Shown: in pieces, positions 25,401 through 35,800 of the stretch
How the letters are laid out: the number at the start of each line of letters is the position of its first letter
Position numbering within the stretch: the first letter of the stretch is position 1
DNA from: CAZEMR01 sp964513465
Lineage (GTDB): Bacteria > Bacteroidota > Ignavibacteria > Kapaibacteriales > UBA2268
Length of the DNA stretch: 64,000 nucleotides
NCBI GenBank assembly: GCA_964513465.1
Contig: CAZEMR010000007.1
Span: 1 to 64,000, forward strand
Reading direction: 5' to 3'
Made by a program: the position numbers and the translations under genes
The notes under the pieces: model-generated
The model's database searches: none
Told to the model about the DNA's origin: nothing
The model's input: only the letters and a program-made list of their open reading frames with translations

Positions 25401-26807
25401 CTATCTGTTCATATACTTGCTTTCGTTGCCGATCACATAGTCGTTGAACCAGTTGTCATTATATACTTCTCCGAGCGCGGTGGAATGCACCAAGATATAA
25501 TTGCCAAACCCTGATTCATCTACAAAATAAAATCGTGATCCGCCCTGTACGTTTTCATAGACCCATTCTTCGTATGCTTTTTGAGTGCCACGCGGATGTG
25601 TCGGGTTTCTTTCCGATGGGAATCCGTATTTGAGCAAAATCATGCCACGATCCGTTCTCCAGCCATTCTTTGTGCTTCCGAAGCTGAAATATGTCTTGGC
25701 GTATTCGATTGCTTTCTGGAATTCCACGTAACGTTCATTGACAATTGTCGACGGATCAGGATCGCGAAGGAACCAGAATGTATAAATAAAGCGCTGTTTT
25801 GCGGCAAGCGTCGACAATTTTTCATATTTATCAATTTCGTCCTTCGAGGCAATCATTTTTGCTTTTTCGAATTCGTCCTGGATCCGGGTTTCGCTCAAAG
25901 TTGAAAATGGGCTCATTTCGAATAACTCGTCTTCGGAATAAAGAGCGTTCATATTTGGTGCATTTTCCGGATTATAAACATAAAATCTTTTGGTATGAAC
26001 AATCGAATCGATTGGCGCTTCGTCGGCTGCCCGGGCGGTCAGCTCGAGGTAGTACACTCCGCTGGGAAGCTCGCCGAGCGGGATTTCGTTTATATCTATC
26101 TGAGCGTCGCTGACCGGCACCACCTGGCGAGGTATGGAGATAATTTCGCGGCGTGCGGCATCGAGTATCCGGTAGTTGAACGTAATGCCCGATGGCGTAT
26201 ATTTTTTAGCGTTATAAAATTCAATATAGCTTTTCAGGCTGGGCTCATCGCCATAATATTCGAGTGAGGGATTGGGCACAACGTACAAAGAATTTTTTTT
26301 GAATGCTTCGCCCCACTGCTGAGTGTGCTCGCCTATTCGTTCGATTTTTTGAGCAATCTGCAAATCGCTCGTAATAATTCTGTCATCTGAATATTTTTTG
26401 GCAACAATTTCCAGTTCTGTTCGGGCACGGGTGGAAGTATCGTTCATGTCTTTGACAAATAAATCAATTTTGTACTGTCCCGGCGGCAGAGCAATCGACT
26501 TTTGACCGAATAATTTCTGACGGAACTTTTCCGGTTCGCTCTCCACCTTGTGCTCTACGATCCATCGCAGGTGCGATACGGTATCTATCGCATTACTGAT
26601 GGCCAGCGAGAAATAAAGCTCGCCAATATATGTACTCTGCTTCGGTATGTATCGGAGCATTGTGTCGGGAAAGGAATAATACATCTCGAGCAGAACATTA
26701 TCCTGATCGTAACGAAACATAGAGAAATCCACGTCGAGTGTGATCTTTTTGGCCTGAGAATTAAATGGCAGGGCGCAAAACAATATAACAAACAGTAAAT
26801 AACGCAT
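25401..26807 (-). CDS. GWxTD domain-containing secreted protein
   Basis: The 468-residue protein has a signal peptide (MRYLLFVILFCALPFNSQA) and two beta-rich regions of unknown type. A C-terminal GWxTD domain has FWFLRDPDPSTIVNE and NGWRTDRGMILLKYG, with the motif near residue 385. GWxTD domains occur widely in FCB-group bacteria, Acidobacteriota and Gemmatimonadota; the function is unknown. The protein probably resides in the periplasm. It lies downstream of the PorV-like gene, separated from it by a strong terminator, and 44 bases upstream of the LpxL-like gene. Confidence 0.87.
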   Translation of the reverse strand: MRYLLFVILFCALPFNSQAKKITLDVDFSMFRYDQDNVLLEMYYSFPDTMLRYIPKQSTYIGELYFSLAISNAIDTVSHLRWIVEHKVESEPEKFRQKLFGQKSIALPPGQYKIDLFVKDMNDTSTRARTELEIVAKKYSDDRIITSDLQIAQKIERIGEHTQQWGEAFKKNSLYVVPNPSLEYYGDEPSLKSYIEFYNAKKYTPSGITFNYRILDAARREIISIPRQVVPVSDAQIDINEIPLGELPSGVYYLELTARAADEAPIDSIVHTKRFYVYNPENAPNMNALYSEDELFEMSPFSTLSETRIQDEFEKAKMIASKDEIDKYEKLSTLAAKQRFIYTFWFLRDPDPSTIVNERYVEFQKAIEYAKTYFSFGSTKNGWRTDRGMILLKYGFPSERNPTHPRGTQKAYEEWVYENVQGGSRFYFVDESGFGNYILVHSTALGEVYNDNWFNDYVIGNESKYMNR

Positions 26808-26853
26808 GGGCCGACCGATATTTGTTGCAATAATATAAAGGACGATTTTGCTT

Positions 26854-26900
26854 AAAAAAATTGCCGCCCGGAATCCGATCCTGGCGGCAATTTCTTTTTT
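26854..26900. terminator. Strong bidirectional intrinsic terminator below the PorV-like gene
   Basis: AAATTGCCGCC (26858-26868) pairs perfectly with GGCGGCAATTT (26883-26893). A run of seven A's on one side and CTTTTTTTT on the other give T tracts in both directions. On the minus strand it lies about 34 bases after the PorV-like stop, so the GWxTD-LpxL-GT9 genes probably have a promoter in the short gap below it. Confidence 0.85.
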
Positions 26901-26926
26901 TTCGATTACCTATTCGCCAATCAGCA

Positions 26927-27973
26927 TTACGAGCCGAAGCTGAGGCTGAGGCTGAGACGATTGACCAGTCCGAGGTCGAAAGTCGGGGCGATTGAATAGT
27001 CGATAACGCCGCCAAATCCGCCGCCGTCGTATTTCAGGCCGACGCCGCCGGTAAGGCCGAACTGATCCTGGCCGATATTATAACCGCCGCGTACTGATAC
27101 GAAATCGCGCCATGTATATTCCGCGCCGATCATGAATTCTTCGGGGGTATCCGAATAAGTCACGAAATCGAAAGCGGCTACAACCATATGCTCTTCGGTT
27201 TCATATACATTGCTCGAGATGCCCGCACGGAATGCCAGCGGCAGCGAAAATCCGCTGGAAACGTATTCTGCGTCGACCGGGCTTGCGTTCATGGCTTCGA
27301 GAATCTTGCGAGTGGTGCGAAGATCCTGGCCTGTGTATTGCTGCTCGGTGCCAAGATTATGCAGAGAGAAACCTACGGCAATGCCCTGGATGCCGGTTTC
27401 GTAGCGGGTTCCGATATCAAATGCAATACCGCTGCTGGATACCGAAGCGAACGAGCTGTTGATATATTTGGCATTGATACCAAAGGAGAACTGCTCGGTC
27501 AGGTAGCCGCCAAAAGCAAATCCGAAAGCAATGTCGCTGACCGAATAGTTAGCGCCGGTGCCGTCGGGACGGTCGAGAGTGGTGATCGGAATGTCGCCAG
27601 ATCCGAAAGAAACCAGGTTGAAAGCAGCAGTAAAATTATCGCCGAACGGCAAAGCAAGCGCTGCAAAATTGTGCGAAAATCCTGCAAACCACTGAGTATA
27701 GGAGAAGTTCGCGCTGATTGAATGAATATTAGCGATGCCGGCCGGATTCCAGAAGATGGCAGTCAGATCGTTTGCCACAGCGCCCTGGGCTCCACCCATG
27801 GCGGTGCCTCTCGCTCCGAGAGGAATCTTCAGGAACTGCGCTCCGGCTCCGCCAACTTTAGCGAAGACATCGCCTGAGGAAGAACCGATTGCGTTTTCGT
27901 CCACGGCCCTTGCGCTCATAGTGGCGAATGCCATCAAGAGTGCAATGCTGAATACTTTGAATACTATTTTCAT
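26927..27973 (-). CDS. PorV/PorQ-family outer-membrane protein (UPF0164-like)
   Basis: This ~348-residue protein has a signal peptide and the family opening KVGGAGAQFLKIPLGARGTAMGGAQGAVANDLTAIFWNPAG, which I recognise in short pieces (GARGTAMGGA, FWNPAGIA). FadL-like beta-strands follow, ending in a LSLSFGS strand. PorV shuttles T9SS substrates on the outer membrane and PorQ is a relative; related proteins also exist outside T9SS. A GGAG ribosome-binding site lies nine bases before the ATG at 27973; the ATG at 27988 overlaps that site and is less likely. It is the fourth gene of a run with a TonB-dependent receptor and a giant secreted protein. Confidence 0.85.
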   Translation of the reverse strand: MKIVFKVFSIALLMAFATMSARAVDENAIGSSSGDVFAKVGGAGAQFLKIPLGARGTAMGGAQGAVANDLTAIFWNPAGIANIHSISANFSYTQWFAGFSHNFAALALPFGDNFTAAFNLVSFGSGDIPITTLDRPDGTGANYSVSDIAFGFAFGGYLTEQFSFGINAKYINSSFASVSSSGIAFDIGTRYETGIQGIAVGFSLHNLGTEQQYTGQDLRTTRKILEAMNASPVDAEYVSSGFSLPLAFRAGISSNVYETEEHMVVAAFDFVTYSDTPEEFMIGAEYTWRDFVSVRGGYNIGQDQFGLTGGVGLKYDGGGFGGVIDYSIAPTFDLGLVNRLSLSLSFGS

Positions 27974-28033
27974 TTTATTTGACTCCATAATGTTTTGTTC
28001 TTAAATATATTGTGACTTGCCTGCCCCGCTGGC

Positions 28034-28054
28034 GGCCGGGCATTGCGCCCGGCC
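28034..28054. terminator. GC-rich hairpin between the 1580-residue protein gene and the PorV-like gene
   Basis: GGCCGGGC and GCCCGGCC form a perfect eight-base-pair stem around a five-base loop, 19 bases beyond the stop of the upstream gene on the minus strand. There is no T run, so it may pause or protect the mRNA rather than end transcription. The surrounding island is far richer in G+C than its flanks. Confidence 0.4.
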
Positions 28055-28072
28055 TCCGTGGGCTAAGCATGA

Positions 28073-31000
28073 TTAATCTTCAGGAACAAGTCTGAATCCG
28101 CCGACTACGACCGAGAAGTTCTTCACTGTCTGGGCGCCGTCCGGAGTGGTAATAACCGCTACCAGAGTCTGGCTGACCACTCTCTGGCCATTGCTCGAGA
28201 GCAGATCCCAGAGCTGTACCGCATGGCGGGTGTCTTCGCCGTCGGCATTAAACTCGTTATGGTCGATCGATTTGATCAGCGATCCGTATACTGTATATAT
28301 GTCTATTGTGCAGCGCTCGGGCAGTCTGGTGAAGTATACCTTCGCGTCGTAGGGCGAATGCTGGCCCTGGTGCGAGATATAATACGGATTGGGCACAACC
28401 TGAATCTGGCTGAGCTGTTCTTCGTCGACTGTGCCGCCCTGCGGGTTTGCTTCGCTGATTTTGAAGCGAACGCTTGCGCCTGGCAGTGGCATACCGAGTG
28501 CGCCGCCGAATGTCTTGAACATTACCTTATCGCCGACTGTGAAGTCTTCGCCATAAGTGTAGGGCGAAACTCTGTTGTTCATCAACTGCAAACCTTTAAT
28601 ACCAAACTGGTTTGCATAATTCAGATAGAACTGAACGCCGGCAATATTAACGAAATGTATGAAATCGAGCGTATCCTGGCCGTTAGCGCTTACAGCGGTT
28701 GTATAATATCTGCCTTCTTCACCGAGGTTTGCCGCAACAGCAATGTCTTTTAATTCCTGTGAGGGATATGCGAAATTGCTGTTCAGGCTCGGGAAGAATC
28801 TTACGCTTCTTGCATTGACTAATCCAAATGCGGAAACATTGAATCCTTCGATGAAATCTTCGTAAGATTTACCGTTTGAGGGGAGATTCCTCGGAATCGG
28901 CCGATAGGTTGCTTCCCATCTGTCGGTATTGTCCCATCTGCGGCCTTTGACCTGGAGTTCGCCATCGACTACGCGGGTTACCGTATCCCACCCGCAAACA
29001 ACGTGTTTGTATTCGCGGGGATAAGTCACTGCAACCGAGTCTCCGCCTCCGGCAGGACGATTATACTGAATCACATTCCGGACTTTTAATGTCATATAGT
29101 CACAGATGAATTCCTGCGTTTTGTTATCGCCGTACCAGACATTCAGCGTATCTTTTCCGCCGGGCATAAATTCAACCAGATAGTGGCCCGGGCCGTTGTT
29201 GAAGCTGCCGTAATAATTCTGGGGGAATATCGACTGCGATCCGGAAGTATCAATAGAGAAAATACCTCCGAGTTCGGTTCTCTCCCACTGGGTAGTGAAT
29301 ACCGAGCCCTTTGCTCGTTTGGAATAAGAGAAAGACTCTGCGTCGGGCTGCGCTTCTATAAAGCCGACCGGAGTAACAGGATTGCCGGATACGTCATATT
29401 TATAGTCGTCGAATGTAGTGGAGTCGCCGCGGTAGATGCCGCCGAACTGCTGCATTGAATATTTGAATTCGAATCCGAGAGTCCCGTAAGCGGGCGGAAG
29501 CATATTGAGTGCATAGCAGAAATTACGATTGCGGAAATCTCCGGAAGTGAAGATACCCGATCTCTGGCGTACGCCGTAATCATATGCGGTTCCGAATGTA
29601 TTCATTCTTGTATATTCGCCGGTTGCCGGATCGAACGAAGTCGAGTCGATAATCGGATCTGCCGAGAATACATAGCTAAATGCGTCTTCGGTGAATAAAC
29701 CTCTCCATGCAAAGTTACACGGGCTGGCTTCGAAGTTGGCCAATCCTGAGTATAACAATCTGCCGGTGGTGAGGTCTGTCAGCGTCATGTTGCGCTGATA
29801 CAAGCCGAACTCTCTCGAGTTATCGGCGCCGAATTCGGGCAGCGCGAGTGAATACTGATTCCAGTATGGCTCGAATTTGAGTTCGAGTTCGTGGCCTGCG
29901 AATTCCTGCATTACTCTTTGAGTATTAATCGCGTACATATTGAAGTCGTAAAGACCGCCGATTTTCTCATCGTCAATAGATACAACTTCGAATACGGGGT
30001 CTTTACCGGCAGGCGCGGCCTGAGGATGAGTAAGTATAATATTCGGATTTGCCACCGACGATGCGTTGTTGTATTTGCGCGGTGTCGGCTGCAGATAGTC
30101 GCCTTCGTCGTATGCGAGCAATTTGTAATAATAGTCCACATTATTGATCAGGCGTTCGCTCTCTGTCGGATTATCGCTGAATTCGATCTCGCCGTTGAAA
30201 TTATCATCGCCGACGTCTATGAATTCGCGGCCGGTTACCTGGGTGAAGTATGGCACCAGAACTTCGGTCTGCACCTGGCGGGATTCCTCGAACTGGCGGG
30301 CATCTTCGTTCCAGAGAGTCCATGTGATGTCCGATACTCTGTTTGTTTTAATATAACTATATATCGAATCCTCGATAGAACGGATCCATGCGGTGTTGGT
30401 CATCAGCGTATCATGATAGCCTTCGAGCGTACCGCCGATGGGCACTCTGACCAATGCGTCTATAACGCTTGCATACTGGCCGCCGCCGAGATCAGCCACA
30501 CGGAATGTATTCATTTTGAACACAGTGTCCACGCGGGAGGAGTCGATTATTCTCGTAGTGTCGTCAAGCATATATGAATAAAATCTGATACCGCTTTCGG
30601 GCAGCGAATCATACTGCGCGCGGCTGTATTGGAATGTCTTCGGTCTGAAGAACAACGGATTGTATTTCATAAGGGCGCGGTTGAGCCGGAGCGTACCAAT
30701 CATGACACTGTCGATCAGTGCCTGGTGGCGCGGGCTTCTTGTATTGAAATAGAAGCTGCGGCCATAGGGCGTAACGTCGAATGCGCCGATATTCTGTCCG
30801 TTAAAATGCGGCTGCGATTTGCCTTCGTTGTAGTGATCGGCATACCATTCGCCCCAGGGCTTGCTGAAACTTGCGGTATCGATTGCGCCAACCACAGGAT
30901 AGTAGGGATGACCGGGTAATCTCGAAGGGAGATTATTTTCGACATATTTTTGCGGATAGAGCACAACGCCACGGGGCACGCGCATAACCGCAATGGCCAT

Positions 31001-32815
31001 GCTGTCTTCGATTTTGCCATTCTCGTTGAACGGAAAACCAAGGATGCGCAACGAATCAATCATCGGCATGGAAAGATCGTTGTCGTTGTGTCCTGCGCGA
31101 TAGCTCGATTTGCGGAACGGGGTCGGGATATTCCAACGCGCTACTTCTTTCCAGCCGAAGGGCCCTTTGCCCTTGGTGTACTGCAGATTCGGAGTAATCT
31201 GGTCGACATCGAATGTGTCCAGATCGATTCTGCGGGCGCGATAAAGCGAATATCCCATCATATTGAGTCCGCGTTCGAAGCGGTCAACCGAGAATTCCGA
31301 GGTGCTGTCGAACTCTACGCGTACGCCATGGTTCAGAGGATCAAATCCTGTGAAACGACCGGCATCCGGAGGCTGCGGCGCCTGGAAGTTTTTGTCGTAT
31401 ACCGTCTGCGCGAATTTGTCCTTGCGGATAAGTTCGGCAATATCGGCGCAGGAGCCGTCGGCTTCGTCTAGCACTGCTGTGTTGGCAAGTATAATACCAA
31501 CCACTGTGCGGACTGTATCCTGGGGTACTCCATTGACTGCCGGGCGCATATGGAAGGGGCCTGTGGACATCATAAAGCGTTTGTCGCCGGGGCCATCGTC
31601 CTTGTCGCGCTCGCGCGAAGATATGAAGTTATAACGGCCTTCGTCTTCGGAAATATCGTCTGAGATATTCCAGTTGCGGACTGTTACAAGGCCGAGCTGC
31701 TCTTCGTTGGTGAATACTTTTTTGTCTTTGCGTACAAAGTCGAGGTCTTTCGGATTAATAATTTCGCCCTGCTCATTGTACTCGGGCTGGATTACCGCGG
31801 GGCTCTCGAGGAAGTCGAATCCGAGGTATCCAAATCCGTTGCCTTCTTCGCCGCGGTCGCCGTCTGTCCACTGATAGGCCATATTAAGTGTGTCGTCGCA
31901 AAAGCAGAAGGATGTATGGTCGTTACCAGCGCCAGCCTGGGTGTTGGGCGCAAGCGCAATATCGACGTCCATCACAGGCGCAAGCCAAACATTCCAGAGC
32001 GTATCCGGGGCATAGCTGATGATATCATATTTGATAAAGATAAAGTCTGCATAATCGCCGAATCCCCATGAATAGATCATTTGTTCGAACTGAAGGCGGA
32101 GGGGATATCCCTGGCGTTTTCTGAGCGCAAGACCATCGTCGTAGCGGCCAAGGTCGGTATCTTTATATGTTGAGAAAATATCCTCGCCCGAAATAAATGC
32201 GGGGCCCTTGGGATATACATCCAGGTCGCGGTCTTCGGGATCGGAAATATAATATCCGAAATATCTGTCGTGCATCAGAGTATCTTCTTCGCGGTCGCTG
32301 GCGTCCCATATGGGCCAGTATTCGCCGTCGTCCGGATCAATGGGGCGTCCGTCGGATACGAAATCGGTCGAGAAATATGCTCTGTATTTGGTGCTTGTGG
32401 TTTCGTCCACCAGATCGCCGTCGTCGATGCGGCCTGGCACAAACCATGAGCGACCGTTGTTGGGATTATAGGATATCGATACGTATTTTTTAAATGTGGT
32501 GTCTCCGGGGCGGGGCTTCTGAGCGCCTATCCAGATACCACCCGCGAAGATGTACTGGTTTCGCGATCCACGCGGCCAGTATCCACCGCCCTCGCCACGG
32601 CGTACGTTATATCCGAAAATACCATAGTTGGTGGTTTCGAACTGGATCGAGCTGACAGTATTCTGCTGCTGATCATATACGCCGGCTGGTTCTCTTTGTA
32701 CCTGGTCATTTTTGCCTTTTTCGGGTTTTTCTTTGATTGCGGCTGTCAGCGTGGCTGTGCCGATCAGGAATAGACCGAGCAGGATCAGGCTTACCCTTGT
32801 GATTGATTTAAACAT
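28073..32815 (-). CDS. Giant secreted protein (~1580 residues) with a FlgD/T9SS-like C-terminal domain
   Basis: A signal peptide (FKSITRVSLILLGLFLIGTATLTAA) is followed by ~1500 residues rich in aspartate, tyrosine and aromatic beta-strand patterns, with no recognised enzyme motif. A conserved opening, IQFETTNYGIFG and GGIWIGAQ, suggests a recurrent family. The C-terminal ~90 residues (VVPNPYYISHQ, RLPERCTIDIYTVYGSLIK, FSVVVG) match the FlgD-Ig/T9SS-type end domain often seen in Ignavibacteria-like genomes. A strong AGGG ribosome-binding site fits the ATG at 32815; the ATG at 32827 overlaps it. It lies 46 bases downstream of the TonB-dependent receptor and 99 bases upstream of the PorV-like gene, so it may be a surface partner of the receptor. 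Confidence 0.75.
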   Translation of the reverse strand: MFKSITRVSLILLGLFLIGTATLTAAIKEKPEKGKNDQVQREPAGVYDQQQNTVSSIQFETTNYGIFGYNVRRGEGGGYWPRGSRNQYIFAGGIWIGAQKPRPGDTTFKKYVSISYNPNNGRSWFVPGRIDDGDLVDETTSTKYRAYFSTDFVSDGRPIDPDDGEYWPIWDASDREEDTLMHDRYFGYYISDPEDRDLDVYPKGPAFISGEDIFSTYKDTDLGRYDDGLALRKRQGYPLRLQFEQMIYSWGFGDYADFIFIKYDIISYAPDTLWNVWLAPVMDVDIALAPNTQAGAGNDHTSFCFCDDTLNMAYQWTDGDRGEEGNGFGYLGFDFLESPAVIQPEYNEQGEIINPKDLDFVRKDKKVFTNEEQLGLVTVRNWNISDDISEDEGRYNFISSRERDKDDGPGDKRFMMSTGPFHMRPAVNGVPQDTVRTVVGIILANTAVLDEADGSCADIAELIRKDKFAQTVYDKNFQAPQPPDAGRFTGFDPLNHGVRVEFDSTSEFSVDRFERGLNMMGYSLYRARRIDLDTFDVDQITPNLQYTKGKGPFGWKEVARWNIPTPFRKSSYRAGHNDNDLSMPMIDSLRILGFPFNENGKIEDSMAIAVMRVPRGVVLYPQKYVENNLPSRLPGHPYYPVVGAIDTASFSKPWGEWYADHYNEGKSQPHFNGQNIGAFDVTPYGRSFYFNTRSPRHQALIDSVMIGTLRLNRALMKYNPLFFRPKTFQYSRAQYDSLPESGIRFYSYMLDDTTRIIDSSRVDTVFKMNTFRVADLGGGQYASVIDALVRVPIGGTLEGYHDTLMTNTAWIRSIEDSIYSYIKTNRVSDITWTLWNEDARQFEESRQVQTEVLVPYFTQVTGREFIDVGDDNFNGEIEFSDNPTESERLINNVDYYYKLLAYDEGDYLQPTPRKYNNASSVANPNIILTHPQAAPAGKDPVFEVVSIDDEKIGGLYDFNMYAINTQRVMQEFAGHELELKFEPYWNQYSLALPEFGADNSREFGLYQRNMTLTDLTTGRLLYSGLANFEASPCNFAWRGLFTEDAFSYVFSADPIIDSTSFDPATGEYTRMNTFGTAYDYGVRQRSGIFTSGDFRNRNFCYALNMLPPAYGTLGFEFKYSMQQFGGIYRGDSTTFDDYKYDVSGNPVTPVGFIEAQPDAESFSYSKRAKGSVFTTQWERTELGGIFSIDTSGSQSIFPQNYYGSFNNGPGHYLVEFMPGGKDTLNVWYGDNKTQEFICDYMTLKVRNVIQYNRPAGGGDSVAVTYPREYKHVVCGWDTVTRVVDGELQVKGRRWDNTDRWEATYRPIPRNLPSNGKSYEDFIEGFNVSAFGLVNARSVRFFPSLNSNFAYPSQELKDIAVAANLGEEGRYYTTAVSANGQDTLDFIHFVNIAGVQFYLNYANQFGIKGLQLMNNRVSPYTYGEDFTVGDKVMFKTFGGALGMPLPGASVRFKISEANPQGGTVDEEQLSQIQVVPNPYYISHQGQHSPYDAKVYFTRLPERCTIDIYTVYGSLIKSIDHNEFNADGEDTRHAVQLWDLLSSNGQRVVSQTLVAVITTPDGAQTVKNFSVVVGGFRLVPED

Positions 32816-32861
32816 GTTTTCCCTCATATCTCTATATAATAATATTGTTATTCTTAAATTA

Positions 32862-35800
32862 TCAGAATCTGATCATGAAGCCCATATATACCATGCGCGG
32901 CGCTTTGAAATTGCCACGGAACGACATCGAGGTCTCCACATATTCAATATATTTATCGTATTTTTCTTTCTGGACAACCACGCCGCTGCCATCGATATCG
33001 GCATTTGCGTTATACATTCTGTTGCCATAGTCGTCGTACTGTTCCGAGCTGAATGTTTCGGCCATGCCGTATTCCGCTTCTTCGTGCCATGCGGTGGGGT
33101 TCATTTCGCTGACTCGGGTTTCGAGTCTGTTGCCGTCGTTCAGCGGGTCGCCGGTTGCGCTATAAACAGCCACCATCTGGGTATTATTAAATATATTATT
33201 AATATCAAAGAAGAAGTCCAGAGTCGTATTGCCGATTGATTCGCCGAACCAGTCTTTGAGCGGGAAGCTTCTGACAAACCGAAGATCGACGCTCCACACC
33301 GATGGGTAACGCTCGGCATTGTATTCGCTGATCGGGCGTCCGGCTTTGTCCGAACGTGTATAGGGCCGTCCGGTCTGGAAATAGCCGGAGAAGTTGATTG
33401 TGGTATTCTCGAGCAGTCCGATACCGCCGATCATCGGGCCTTCGTTGTTTCTCCAGAAGAATGTAACATTACCATTGATCTGGTGGGTTCTGTCCCAGGG
33501 CTGCGGATATGCAGTCAGCGGGAAGGCCGGTACGCCGGTGTAAGGATCGGTCGGAGGATTGAAGTTACTTGTCGGGCTGGCTGATGTGCCTTCTGCCGCA
33601 GACAAGGTATAGTTCAGACGGAATCCTACGTGGTCGGTCTGGCGTTTTCTGATCTCGAACTCCAGGCCGCGGGCATTACCGTATTCAGCCACCGTATACT
33701 GGAAGTAGGGATCGGGCACTGCCGGGATATACTGAACTCCGAGCTGATTATATATATCGTTGTAATATGCCGTAACTTCGAACGCAAAATCTTCGGTCAG
33801 CTGATGATGGTATGCGGCTTCGTAGGAATTCTGACGCTGGGCTTCCATGTTCGGATTGCCAAGCAGATCGCCTGTGCGGAGCACATCGAGTGCGAATTTG
33901 TCATACACTGTCTGAAGCTCGGGAGTTTTGAAGAACATACCGTAGCCAATCGATACATAGGAGCGATCGGTTATAGGATAGCTCACGTTGATTCTCGGGC
34001 TGATCTGATATTTTGCGGATGCTTCGCCGAAGCCGCTGTCTGCGCGGACCGATACGAAGTTCTCGTTGGTTTCCAGGCGGTATTCCGAATTCGGATCGAA
34101 CACATCGAACCGCAGGCCGGGATTCAGGATGATACCTTTATAGGATATCTGGTCCTGTAAGTAGAACGAAGCTTTGATAGGTGTGTTCGGTTCGCTGGTG
34201 CGCTGGAAAATTTCCTCGTTGTCTGCATATATATTTCCGCCCCATTTGTCGGTGTAAACATCGAAGAAGGGGTTGGAGTCATATGGATTACCGTTATAAT
34301 GGCGATGGAGTTCGAATCTCTTGAATTCGAGTCCGGCCTTCAGAATATGATTGAATTCGCCCTGCTTGAGGCTTGCGGTGAAGTTGCCCTCTACCTGCCA
34401 GAAATTACTGAGGCGAATCTGAACCGGTGTGGTGTTGCCGTGAGTGATAGTAAATCGGTCGAGCCCCCAGGGGTTGTCGGTGCCGGAAGTATTCGACTGG
34501 CCTTCGTAAAAGCCGGTCAGAGGATTGATCACCGGCATATCCATCTGGAAATAACCGTCGGCTGTTTCGCCAAGCGCGGTCCAGCTTTCGTAGTTATCCA
34601 GAATTTTATTGTGGCCGGGCAGCAGATTCTGGCCCTCGATTGCGTAATCGTCCTGGGGCTGCCAGATTTCGAAACCGGAGAAGAATCCGGGATCGCCGTA
34701 TGCTCCCAGAGCGCGTTTTGCTAAATCGTCATTGTTCGAATTGTTCGATACTGTGATTTCATAGAACATATTGTTCGAAAGCGTATGGTTGACTCTTACC
34801 AGCGCATTGGATACGAGCTGGTTGGCAACCGGAAGCTGAGCTATACGTTCCTCAACATTTGCGGTGGCGGGAATCTGGCCATGCTGCTGATTATACAGCC
34901 AGCTCCAGCTGGGTACTTCGAACGACGAAAGGCCCCAGTTTCCGCCGACAATCAGAAGAATGTCTTTGGTGACACCAAAACGCAGACGTCCGGTGACGCT
35001 TCTCACCCATGTGCGGTCGTTGTCCTGCTGGCCGATATTATTGCCATAGGGATCAATTACTTCATAGCTGTTGCTGCGATATTTTTCGAATTTATAATTC
35101 GAAGAAATATAGAAGGTCGAATTTTTCAGGAGCGGGATTGGTCCGCCGAATCCGAAGTCGAAAGCATGCAGGTCAGGGCCCTGAAACTTCAGACCGTCGC
35201 CGGCGCTGATTGCTTTGAGCACGTTGCCTTCTTTGATAATCTCGACTCCGTCGGACTGATAGCCCCACAGAGGTTCGACATCCGTACGCCAGCGCAGAAA
35301 GCCTTCGTAGCGGTCTGTGCGGCCCTGTTTCACGATAGTATTGACCACGCCGCCGAGAGCTTCGCCGTATTCTGCGGAGAAGTTACCGGTCAGCACCTGG
35401 ATTTCTTCAGTCGCGAAGGACGACACCATCGGGTAGTAGGCAGTTCCGCCAAGGCCGAAGCCGCCGGTGAACTGGTTGCCTACGTCCATGCCGTCCACCC
35501 GGATCTGGGTTTCGCTGGCGCGGCTGCCGCGGACGCTGAAGCCGCTGCCGGTGGTATTGACACCTGCGCTAAGGCCGATAACGCCTGCGATACCTTCGCG
35601 GGCTATCTGGGTGACCTCTTCGCTGGATATTTTAACCTGAGATCCGACCGCGTCTTTTTCGACCATCTCTCGGTCGCCGACCACAACAACCTCGTCGGTC
35701 ATCTGAGCGTCGGTTCTCATCCTTGCTGTAATTGTCGTTGTCTGGTCTGCCGAAATTCTCACTTTTGTGACGTATTCGGCATATCCCACGTAGCGGACGA

